Origin: Boothiomyces macroporosus
Taxonomy: Eukaryota; Chytridiomycota; Chytridiomycetes; Rhizophydiales; Terramycetaceae
Direction: 5' to 3'
NCBI GenBank assembly: GCA_027604185.1
Contig: JADGKB010000015.1
Span: 122,709-186,708, forward strand
DNA: 64,000 nucleotides
A program made the translations under genes and the position numbers. The notes under the pieces were generated by a model, which was not told where the DNA came from, did not search any database, and saw nothing but the letters and a program-made list of their open reading frames with translations. Shown here piece by piece: positions 14,180 through 23,267 of this stretch (position 1 is the first letter of the stretch; each line of letters opens with the position of its first letter).

Positions 14180-14947
14180 TTACAGTATATTAAAAATAAG
14201 AAGCCATAGAGCGGATGGAATATTAGTTTGTGCTAGGGTTAAGAAATAGTTACAATTAGATTTGGTGGTAGTGGGGGTTGGACTGGACCCTGCAATTCCA
14301 GTGTCTGGAGAGTTTGTAGGAAGGGATAGACCGGAAGCCGCTGACGAATTAGCTCCTGGTCCTGGAGATGGACTCGCATTTGAATTCGGTTTACTTGTTG
14401 GGTTTGGCTTAGGGTTTCCTTGGTTGCTAGGACCTTGTGTTGGACTTGGTGGTTTACCAATTACACTCTGGTCAACAGAATCACTTCCGTCCCCAGCGAA
14501 AATAGGAATATCTGGCGTTGGGGTAGGTGGGGGTCTTTTGTCGATGATAACCCCAGAGGCAATACTATGTCCATTAGCGTCAGAGCACAACCCAGGCACA
14601 TAATTTATCGAATCTATAACATTATAAAATTTAGGGTTGTTTCTAATATACTTTTTGTAGCTTTTGGCGGTAATACAAAGGTCGTCTGGGCAATCGTACC
14701 ATGTATCGTACTCCATAGATTGGTCCATACAACTCTGGGGATCATCATCAAATATACAGTCTGAAAAAATAACTGGATTGACGTCTATAAATATCGCTTG
14801 AACTCCTTGATCAACAAAACAGGCATATCCCTCAGGGTCAAAGTCGCTTGCGCCAATTCCCTAAGTCAACTTTATACTTACATAAACCTTGATTGGGTAT
14901 GGCTCCCTCTGTGCCATAACAAGCGGCACCAGTATCTCTAGAATCAT
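14180..14947 (-). CDS. Predicted secreted, possibly GPI-anchored Pro/Ser-rich protein
   Basis: About 248 residues. A hydrophobic signal peptide (MILEILVPLVMAQ) leads into a Cys-containing ectodomain of about 100 residues with pairs such as DCPDDLC and CIFDDDPQSC. A Pro/Ser/Thr/Asn-rich stalk of roughly 75 residues follows, then a short hydrophobic C-terminus (ALWLLIFNIL), the pattern of a GPI-anchored wall protein. One 21-nt intron at 14861-14881 joins the signal peptide to the rest; without it the ORF would start inside the ectodomain. I do not recognise the ectodomain. The role at the cell surface is inferred only from the architecture. Confidence 0.6.
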
Positions 14948-15228
14948 TAAAGAAAACTTGGTCCCTGTTTTTCTCGTTGTTGTGATTTCCTCCCCGTTTA
15001 GGAAGTGGTGACACAAGGACGCTCTGCCTCTTTCAAAAGATAAATGAAGGGAGAGCCAAGATCAATGTCAAGTGATTTGGAATAACGCCAAGATCAACTC
15101 TGTGGTCAATGCATTGCTTTTTCTAGGTGAAAGAATAGAGAATTCAAGAAAGAATAGAGAATTAAAGAATGTTCAAAAGTCGAAATTTCCGCAGTTCCGG
15201 ATCGGAGCAATTTAATAGTATATAATAT

Positions 15229-17589
15229 TTATTGCAATAACGATAATGCTAGTGTCTCTAAGGAATCCTTGTCTAGGTCAGATAGCATGCGCTTCTTTTT
15301 CGAGTCTCGCTCTGCAGGTTCAGTCTTTCTTTTGGTTGGTTTTGGCGTTGGCCGTTCGTCCTCTTCAGAATCCATTAGTTCATAATCGTCATAGTTTTCA
15401 TTATCTTCACCATCGGAACCATAATCAGAGCCGCTGTTGATATTTTCAAAACTGCCATTGAAAGAACCCGCATCAGAACCTTGGTAATCCGAGCCAACCA
15501 TCACATCGTCGTCTTCATTAGGTTCTCCTAAAGTAACTTGAACTGGGCCGCTCTACTATTAGCAATAAATACCTCTTCCCTTCTCAATTGTTTTTCCTTT
15601 AGTTTTCTTGCTCTCTTCATTTCTTTCAGCTTTTCTTTCGCTTTAATCTTATCAACTGCATCCTCAAGTTTCATCTTTTCAGTAGTAGTCTCCAAGTATT
15701 CCTTTGTTCTTTCATCAATCTTCTTTTCCTTTTCAAATTCACCCAAAGTTTCAACTTTGAATTGATCAAATGCTTCTCCTTCATCTGTGAATTTCAGTTT
15801 TGTTCCTAAACCTCTTTCGTCCAGCAGCTTTTTGATTTTCTTTTGTGAACGTTTTGATTGGAGTTTGTTTAGTTTTGTATCCTCATCATCTGATATTTCA
15901 TGATCTTTTCTGGCTATAGTTAGGAGCTCATCATCAGATTCTTCTTCCTTTTCTTTTAGTTTATCATAGTGAGAAGACAAAACAGTCAGGTTCTTTTGAG
16001 CAAACATCTTGTCGGTTCTAGTCTTTGCTTTTGCAGGCTATGGTTAAATTTGAGCTACCTTTTCCTCTTCTGGCTCATCTTCATCTGAAGAAACTCGAGA
16101 AGCCAATTCAATTGCTTTTTTCTTTCCAGAGACAGGTATTGGAACTTTTTTGTTATCTAAAGCTTCCACTTGACGAGACTTGTTTTTGTTTGCCTGTTTT
16201 TTAAATTTCACATTTGGAGCACCTAATAGTCCCAGAGACTGTGCAAACTCATCAAATGGTAGAGCATGAACGTCAAATATTTCCTTGTTCGACTGTAAAT
16301 AAATAGATCTTAAATATGTGATAAACGCCTAAATTAGATTGTTCTTACTTTTTGGGCAAGGTACTTTAAATCTGGACGTTCAGAGCAAATTGACGCAAGT
16401 TGATTTTTAATTGATACAGTCTTTTTCGGATTGACTTTGATTTCTTTAATTGGAACTTTTTTCTGTTCAAGTTCTTTCAGCATCCCTTCTTTTTCTGTCG
16501 GTAGCAAAATCAACAATGCATGTCCAGTCGCGCCGTATCTAGCAGTACGTCCAACTCTGTGAATGTAAGTTGCAGTGTCGTCTGGGCAATCCAATTGAAC
16601 AACCCAGTCAACAGCTGGGATATCCAATCCTCTGGCAGCAATATCAGTGGCAAACAGGCATCCATCCGGCCGTTTTGAAAATTGATCGAAAATAGCCATT
16701 CTTTTTGCTTGCGATTGTTTACCATGAAGCGATAACAAAGGTATACCAGGCTGCATCTTACAAAAGGCTTCAAAAACATATCGCACTTGCTTACAACTGG
16801 CTAGAAATACTAGAATCTTGCTCTTCAAGTGCGTTTTTAGAAATGAAAACAGTGTATCTAATTTGTTTGGTAGTGGACAGACGATATAGCTTTGGTTGAG
16901 GTTCTGGGGAGTGCTAGAGTCTGATTTTTCATGAACGGCCACATATTCGGCATCTTTTACACTCAAGCGAGCCAAGTCTTTGACCGCCTTGGTTTGAGTT
17001 GCAGAGAATAGAAGCGTCTGCCTCTTTTTTGGAAGATTCTCGATAATTGCATTGACAGTCTTTTCAAATCCAATGTCTAATATTCTATCAGCTTCATCTA
17101 ATACTAACATTAGCAATATTTACCTAGCACTTTGAGATTGCTACAGTCGAATTCTGGTGTTTGGTCCATGTGCTGCAACAATCTTCCCGGAGTACAAATT
17201 AAGATATTCATTCTTGAAACTCTTTCTTGCTCTTGTTTCAAATCCTTTCCTCCTATCAGCAATCCGGCAGAAAACGAGTGTTTCTTTCCTACTTTTCTCA
17301 ATACTTCAAATATTTGTAAAGCCAATTCTCTAGTTGGTGAAATGATAAGTGCACCCAATCCATCATACGCATTCCAATCTTCCTTGTACAGCTTCTCTAG
17401 CACTGGGACAATAAATGCCAGTGTTTTTCCCGACCCAGTTTTTGCAGCACCAAGTATATCTCTGCCTTCGAGTGCTTTTGGAATAGACGCTTTTTGAATA
17501 TCCGTCATCTTTGTGAAATGAGCCATTTGCAGGCCCTTTTGAGTCTGTTCTGATAATTCCAAGTCTGAAAAATTTGTTGGAGTGTCCAT
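15229..17589 (-). CDS. DBP4: DEAD-box RNA helicase DBP4/DDX10 (ribosome biogenesis)
   Basis: A 759-residue nucleolar helicase that in yeast releases snoRNAs from pre-rRNA during 18S production. Motifs in order: Q motif ([14 protein letters not shown]), [32 protein letters not shown] (across an intron), SAT in [15 protein letters not shown] and HRVGRTAR. The C-terminal half is charged and coiled, with TDKMFAQKN and a final acidic Tyr-rich tail, as in DBP4. Introns are at 17104-17123, 16329-16348, 16038-16058 and 15553-15572. The last one must be removed to join the Lys/Glu helix to the acidic tail; reading through it gives a false stop after 7 extra codons. Confidence 0.93.
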
Positions 17590-17640
17590 TAGTTTGGAAA
17601 AAAAAAGAAAAAAAAAGTTGAATAGTTTATTGCCAATGCT

Positions 17641-18096
17641 TTACTTGACAGGGTTTCCACGACGATCTACCCTGCGATATCGGTCAATCATTCCTTGGCA
17701 ATTGTCATTCTTACATTCGCACTTGAATGTCCAAATTGGATCCCATTCATCGTCTTCGCTACCTCCGTTGTAAACAAAATTCAGCTCTTCCCCTTTTTGA
17801 ACATTTGTCAAAGTTACCAATTCCTGGTTGTCGTTTAGAGTGCAGTTTGGTCTGCAAGAGTGGTTTGCGTATCGAGCATTGCTAAAAGTCAAAAGCCAGA
17901 CCCACTTTTCATTCTTTTTGCAGAGTAATACGTACGCCTTTTGGTCATTGCTCACATTGCTGTAATCTTGTTATATCTCACCTTCGAATTTTTCTACAAC
18001 GGTGTTTGGCGGCAGATCATCTGAAGCAAATAATCCATAGCCGTATTCTATTTTCTTTGGATAGGATGGGTATTGATCTGATAGTGCAGTGTTCAT
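17641..18096 (-). CDS. Small SET-domain protein (putative lysine methyltransferase)
   Basis: About 146 residues made almost wholly of a SET domain. Visible are the N-terminal SET strand (EYGYGLFASDDLPPNTVVEKFE), the SAM/pseudoknot motif NARYANHSCRPNC, a GEELNFVYNG segment where the ELxFDY motif sits, and a Cys cluster (CECKNDNC) resembling post-SET. The two halves join in frame only if 15 nt at 17967-17981 (GTGAGATATAACAAG) are removed. A 22-nt alternative ending in ACAG leads to a stop. This junction loses the usual G-E of the domain and is unverified. Protein targets are unknown; no other domain is present. Confidence 0.65.
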
Positions 18097-18395
18097 ACTT
18101 GGATTTAAAATATCGATCCTTGGAAAAGAACTCGAGCGCGTACTTGGGCTTTTTCACGATTAGATCAATACATCTGATTAGCACATATGATTACTCTCGA
18201 TAGGTCTCCTTGCTATACTCTATTATTGGTAGCACGCTGTCTATGAGCGATGGCTTTCTCAAGGAAGGAAAAGTGCGGTTAAATTTCAACAGCTTTTCGC
18301 CATTGCAAAATATTCGTTAGAATAATCAAACTTTTTTCTGTTTAAATTATTTTACTAGCAATTTGTCGACTCACTGTTTTTTTTCAATCTGCAAA

Positions 18396-19312
18396 ATGAG
18401 CAACCCAAACTTTAACAAGCTGTTCAATCAAATGAGCAGGCAAAGAGGATTTTTCAATTCAACAGGAGTTTTGATTTCGCTTGGTATACTCGGTTACGGA
18501 ATCAACCAATCATTGTTCAACGGTAATTTGCATTAATTCCAGTCGATGGTGGTTACAGAGCAGTCAAGTTCTCTAGAATCGGAGGTGTCAAGGACAAGGT
18601 ATACGGGGAGGGAACCCACTTTGTTGTTCCTTGGTTTGAATATCCAATCATATATGATGTCCGTGCAAAGCCAAGAAATATCGCTTCGTTGACTGGAACA
18701 AAGGATTTACAGATGGTAAACATTACCGTTAGAGTGCTATCCAGACCTAATGAACACCAATTACCAACAATCGCAAAAACCTTGGGATCTGACTATGGTA
18801 ACTGCATTTAATTCAGATGAAAGAGTGTTGCCTTCAATTGTCAATGAAGTCTTGAAATCAGTGGTTGCGCAATTCAACGCTTCACAAATCATTACTCAGC
18901 GTGAAAAGGTATCAAAGATGGTGAAGGAGCACTTGATGCTTCGTGCGAGTAAATTCAACTTGGTTCTGGATGATGTTTCTATTACCCATGTTGCATTCTC
19001 TCCAGAATTTACTCATGCTGTTGAAGCTAAACAGATTGCGCAACAAGAAGCCCAAAGAGGTTTCTACATTGTTGATCGTGCCAAGCAAGAAAAACAATCC
19101 ATTATTGTAAAAGCTGAAGGAGAAGCCAAGTCTGCTTTATTGATTGGTCAAGCAGTCAACAACAATCCAGGGTTCTTGGAGTTACGTAAATTAGAAGCAG
19201 CCAGAGAAATCGCTTCTTTGGTCTCACAAAGCAACAACAAGATCTATGTTGATGCAGACACTTTGTTACTAAATGTAATATTCATTAACTCTAGGTTAAA
19301 TCCAAGCATTAA
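18396..19312 (+). CDS. PHB2: Prohibitin 2
   Basis: A 285-residue inner-mitochondrial-membrane protein that forms ring complexes with PHB1 and stabilises cristae and membrane proteins. An N-terminal hydrophobic anchor ([20 protein letters not shown]) is followed by the SPFH domain ([28 protein letters not shown] start, [39 protein letters not shown]) and a coiled segment ([19 protein letters not shown]). Introns are at 18523-18542, 18798-18816 and 19275-19294. The last leaves only four sense codons (VKSK plus His) before TAA at 19310-19312; the longer unspliced tail of hydrophobic residues is an artefact of reading the intron. Confidence 0.94.
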
Positions 19313-19740
19313 GTTATTAAATGCAATATATTATTTCCTTGCTTTATATTCCTTTTCAATCTTTTATCTGCTACTCTTGTATTGGTATTGACCGATGGAA
19401 TCTCAAGACCATCGGGATATCACCAGTGCGACAAGAATTCCTAAAGCTGTGTAATTGCTCTTTATGACGTTACCACTGCCTAGAAATTTCGCATCTTTCG
19501 AAAATCAACAAAACAAAAAAGAGCTTAATCAAATGAAAAACTAAACAGCCCAAAAGGAAAATTTTTGTTTCATTTTTCCTTTATAATTTGATTGCCAAGT
19601 TTTTATTGATCCTCTTTTAGCTTGATTTTCCCCCATCCCAGAAATGTCACAAAGGCCGACTGTGACAGTTATTCAAAAGAGTCTTTCAAGTTGAAACGAG
19701 AGCAAGGTATTTAAGGACTGTACAAAATTAAAAGTCTAAA
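19313..19740. other. Intergenic region upstream of the HMG-box gene
   Basis: A 428-nt AT-rich stretch between prohibitin 2 and the HMG-box ORF. I see no conserved coding text, tRNA-like fold or repeat. The last 100 nt presumably contain the promoter of the downstream gene. Confidence 0.4.
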
Positions 19741-19983
19741 ATGGCTATTGACAACTTGCAGAGAAAAAAGCTTTCACATACCAATATCCCTAAACACAAT
19801 CTGCTGGGATTCTTTATATATAGAAAACAGATGAAGGATGTTATACAATCCAAGTACAAACTGTCGAAAGCTAGAGATATATCCATCATGGCCAGTCATT
19901 GCTGGTTGCTAGAGCCGGAAAACGTAAAAGATGTGTTCATTAAAGCACAGAAAGAGTTTCTGCAGTTGAAAAGAATAATGTAA
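19741..19983 (+). CDS. Minimal HMG-box protein
   Basis: An 80-residue intronless ORF nearly filled by one HMG-box-like fold. The pattern N-x(3)-F-x-IYRK (NLLGFFIYRKQM) followed by ISIMASHCWLLEPENVKDVFIKAQKEF corresponds to helices 1-3 of MATA/SOX-type boxes, with the conserved Trp and the Glu-Val-Lys segment. Such boxes bend DNA and include fungal mating-type regulators, but nothing here shows that role. The stop codon overlaps AATAAA (19983-19988). It is convergent with the folate ligase gene (13-nt gap). The sequence is divergent, so the fold is a recognition by eye. Confidence 0.6.
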   Translation: MAIDNLQRKKLSHTNIPKHNLLGFFIYRKQMKDVIQSKYKLSKARDISIMASHCWLLEPENVKDVFIKAQKEFLQLKRIM

Positions 19984-19996
19984 ATAAAGATGAATT

Positions 19997-21247
19997 TTAT
20001 ACTTGGAGATTCAAGAATCTGTATAGTTCTGCTACTAGATATAATGAACCACATACTACTACCTGATGTTTAAAATCGGCTTTTTCAAAAGCCGTTGATA
20101 AATCACCACATTCGATGCATGCTGGGTGCAGCTTAACCAAATCTTTAGGGTTGTAGCATGATATCCATTTCATACCCGGTGGTTGATCAAATTTGACTGG
20201 TAGGACAATGTCACCCTCTCTAACCAAAATATCCAGCATGGATTTTGGATCTTTTGTGCTAGAAAACCCTGCAATCCAAGTAATTGGCCCAGAGCGAATA
20301 GTTTGAATATATTCATTCAGAGCTAGTGCTCCTCCAGCATTATGTGCCCCGTCAACAAGAATATCCCCATATTTAGTATGAATTCTCTCCAATCTACCCG
20401 CAATTCGAGCTTCTGCAATTCCTTTTACCACAGACTCTTCTTTAATTGAATAGCCTAGTAAATCCAACACTTCAACAGTCTTTAAGGCAGTAGCAATGTT
20501 TTCAAGTTGATACAACCCAAGCATCCTCCTTGATAATTTCAACTCTGCATTCTTGAATCTACCAAAAACAATTTCGCCTTGAGCGGCAGTTTTGTCAGTA
20601 AAGTATACTGGAGCATTACAGGTCTTTGCTTGTTCTTTAACTGTATCAATTGCATCTTGGTGCTGGTTGGGAGCAATTACAACGCTCGTTCCTGGTTTAA
20701 TGATTCCTGCCTTGTGCTTTGAAATATCCCGTATATTATTACCAAGGAATTCCGTATGATCCAAATCTATTTTGCAGATTACAGACACTAGGGCTGGATC
20801 GATTACATTAGTTGCATCAAGCAACCCACCAAGCCCAACTTCGATCATTGCAAAATCTACTCTTTCTTGCTGGTAGGCCATAAACGCTACTGCGGTTGTA
20901 ATCTCAAACGCAGAAGCATTAATTTGATATTTGCTGTTGATATCAAGAACTTTTTGTCTGATGGAATTATACAGATTGTTGTCGATTACTTGAGAGTTTA
21001 TCTTTATCGAGTCTCGTTCTTCTAGTAAATGCGGGCTGTTGTAAATGGCAGTTTTGTATTGCTGGGATAGGATTGAACTAATAAATGTGCTGGTCGACCC
21101 TTTGCCATTTGTTCCCGCGAGATGAATTGTCTTTAGATTTTTGTGAGGATTTCCGAGATGTTTGAGGAGGTTCAATATTGCCTCCAATTTCAGTTCAATC
21201 ATCCAGAAAAATGTTTTTTGGCGACTATTTTGTCTGGCTGGAAACAT
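19997..21247 (-). CDS. Folylpolyglutamate/dihydrofolate synthase (Mur-ligase family)
   Basis: An intronless protein of 416 residues from the first ATG, or 401 from the Met before IELKLEAILNLLKHLG, which aligns better with family starts. It ligates glutamate to a pteroate or folate with ATP. Visible: P-loop HLAGTNGKGSTSTF, NSPHLLEERDSIKIN, EVGLGGLLDATN (usual Arg replaced by Leu), the Mg-binding IDLDHTEFLG, a carbamylated-Lys region HKAGIIKPG, and DGAHNAGG in the C-terminal Rossmann domain. Whether it is the dihydrofolate synthase (FOL3) or the polyglutamylating enzyme (MET7) cannot be settled by inspection; the compact length favours FOL3. Confidence 0.88.
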   Translation of the reverse strand: MFPARQNSRQKTFFWMIELKLEAILNLLKHLGNPHKNLKTIHLAGTNGKGSTSTFISSILSQQYKTAIYNSPHLLEERDSIKINSQVIDNNLYNSIRQKVLDINSKYQINASAFEITTAVAFMAYQQERVDFAMIEVGLGGLLDATNVIDPALVSVICKIDLDHTEFLGNNIRDISKHKAGIIKPGTSVVIAPNQHQDAIDTVKEQAKTCNAPVYFTDKTAAQGEIVFGRFKNAELKLSRRMLGLYQLENIATALKTVEVLDLLGYSIKEESVVKGIAEARIAGRLERIHTKYGDILVDGAHNAGGALALNEYIQTIRSGPITWIAGFSSTKDPKSMLDILVREGDIVLPVKFDQPPGMKWISCYNPKDLVKLHPACIECGDLSTAFEKADFKHQVVVCGSLYLVAELYRFLNLQV

Positions 21248-21392
21248 TACAATTGCAAGCCATCATAGAATGAAACAAGCGCCTTTATTAGGAAAAGACA
21301 TTGTTTTATATTTCTCATGATCTAAACTATCTAAACGCGGTCCTTATATAAGCATCTGAAGCAAACGAGTTATGGTCATATGCTCCCCTTTA

Positions 21393-22025
21393 TTAAAAGT
21401 AGTTTGATAGCCATTGGAATCCATCACCATAGCCTGCTCTTTCCTGCACTGAACACATGAACACTTCAATTGCACGAACACCATCTAAAGCCACTTTCGC
21501 CTTACCAGTTGTGGTATTGTAGAGTCCCAAGTTGAGCCGCAACTCATCCTCCGATACGGCTTCAGGTAAATCAATCTTATTCCCAAGTACTAGCACAGGT
21601 ACTTTTTTCAAATCTTCTATAGAGAGCACTTCCTATCTTAACAATAATTACATCCAGTTCTATCTTTGCCTCTTCAAATCTATTACGGTCAGTAGCATCT
21701 ACCAGATAAACTATTCCATCAACTTCTGGATAGTAATCTCTCCATAATCTCCTTGCTAGATTAATGTCAAATTACCTACTCTGTGTCCGCCCAAGTCATA
21801 AGTATTCAAAGTGATATTCCCAATGACAAATTCTTCAGCATCTAGTGTTATGTTGATTGTACTTGGATAGTATGTCGGTGGAAAGGCCCCCAGCTTGTTG
21901 TGCTTTAGCATGTACAGCAATGTCGTTTTGCCAGCATGGTCCAGACCTAGAAAGAGTATCTTTGCCTTTTTGTTTGCCCACCCAAATGAGGCCAGTAATC
22001 CCCAGAACCAATCGAGAAAGTACAT
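21393..22025 (-). CDS. SAR1: SAR1-type GTPase, copy A
   Basis: A 190-residue small GTPase that recruits Sec23/24 to ER exit sites and starts COPII vesicle formation. N-terminal amphipathic helix [17 protein letters not shown]1 [11 protein letters not shown] (His where SAR1 usually has Asn), DLGGHRV for G3, [15 protein letters not shown] for G4, and the typical end [13 protein letters not shown]. Introns are at 21842-21862, 21756-21775 and 21633-21651. The first is 21 nt with no stop, so it can be misread as seven extra residues between YYP and AEE. It is adjacent and parallel to copy B. Confidence 0.93.
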
Positions 22026-22330
22026 GCTCTCTAAACATTTTTCAGTTTGTTTTATACTGTGATTTTTTGACGTGGTTTTGCTACGTGGAAGTGTGGAGTG
22101 GTACTGGATGCAACGTAGCTTGATGGCTCACACTTCCACCATCTGATTTATAAACATCAAGATGACTGGCTATACTCTGGAATCGTTTGCGAGACATGTT
22201 TCCCTTTACACTGAGAAGATCAAATTCGGAGAAGGGCATTCAAGTTCGATCAGAGCATGTAGGGCACTGAAAACTCATCCAAGAGAATACAAAGGGCAAG
22301 CCAAGCATTCAACTAGAAAAAACATTTTAT
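22026..22330. other. Gap between the two SAR1 copies
   Basis: About 305 nt. A plus-strand reading frame starting MTGYTLESFARHVSLYTEK at 22162 runs into the 3' end of copy B on the opposite strand. I cannot match it to a family and do not call it a gene. The region should carry the promoter of copy A. Confidence 0.3.
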
Positions 22331-23010
22331 TCAGTTCAAGTAGTTTGATAACCAAAGGAAACCTAATGTTACCCTTCATTTTACCATCTCCATATCCGGC
22401 TCTTTCCTTGACTGAGCACATGAATACTTCTAGTGGGCGTACATCTTTCAATGGTACTTTTCCCTTTCCAGTAGTGGCATTAAATAATCCCAAATGAGCA
22501 CGAAGTTCATCTTCAGATACAGCACCAGGAATATCAATCTTATTTCCAAGAATCAAAATAGGTACTTTGGATAAATCTTCAATTCTTAGCATTTCCTAAG
22601 ATTAACAACACTCACATCTAATTCTGCTTTAGCTTCTGGGAATCTTTGTCCGTCAGCGCAATCAACAATATAAACAATACCTCCTACATCAGGATAGTAA
22701 TCTTTCCAAAGACGGCGAGCTGGATTAACAGAAAACTACCATTTTGATGACCTCCCAAATCGTATGTTGTTAGTCTGACATTTCCAATTGTAAGCTCTTC
22801 AGAGGCTGAAATTAAATGCTATCTTACTTGGATGATAAGTTGGAGCTAAAGTTGCCAATCGATCATTCTTCAACATGTGTAACAATGTAGTTTTGCCAGC
22901 ATTATCTAATCCCAAGAATAATATTTTCGCACTCTTATTTGCAAGTCCTGGATTATGTTTTGGTTACCTAGTGATCCTAGTACGTCCCAAAACCAGTTTA
23001 CGAGAAACAT
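22331..23010 (-). CDS. SAR1: SAR1-type GTPase, copy B
   Basis: A 191-residue paralog of the neighbouring gene, closer to the canonical family: [14 protein letters not shown] helix, [68 protein letters not shown]. It has five introns (22948-22967, 22806-22827, 22720-22739, 22596-22615, 22363-22384), against three in copy A; three positions are shared. The last intron separates GYGD from the conserved WLSNYL end. Two tandem SAR1 genes in the same orientation indicate local duplication followed by intron gain or loss. Confidence 0.94.
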
Positions 23011-23267
23011 TTTTGATGTGGTTTTATGAAGCGGAAAAAGAAATTGCTTTCACATTTCTACGCCACTTTCAGGTTTGAAATGTCAAACAGATACGTGGCA
23101 TGGTTTATACGTGTCTGTAGCATGATTAAACTAACCGCATGTGTATAACTGAATGGTTGCGACGGTTGAAGACACTCACCCGATTGTTTTTGCAGCATTT
23201 ACTTCAGTGTCACTTCTTGTTACGCAATAAAGCCTCTCGTACCAACATTAATATCGACACTGGTTTA

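Noticed and set aside
18097..18300. Upstream extension of the SET gene
   Set aside because: A 21-nt intron-like segment near 18,180 can link an upstream frame (LIVKKPKYALEFF), but that frame runs out of phase with the SET start and lacks an ATG. I kept the simpler start at 18096.
22162..22497. Plus-strand ORF of 111 codons between and across the SAR1 copies
   Set aside because: Its second half is antisense to the conserved 3' part of SAR1 copy B, and the first 55 residues match no family I know. A faint likeness to the ATP synthase epsilon subunit did not hold up.
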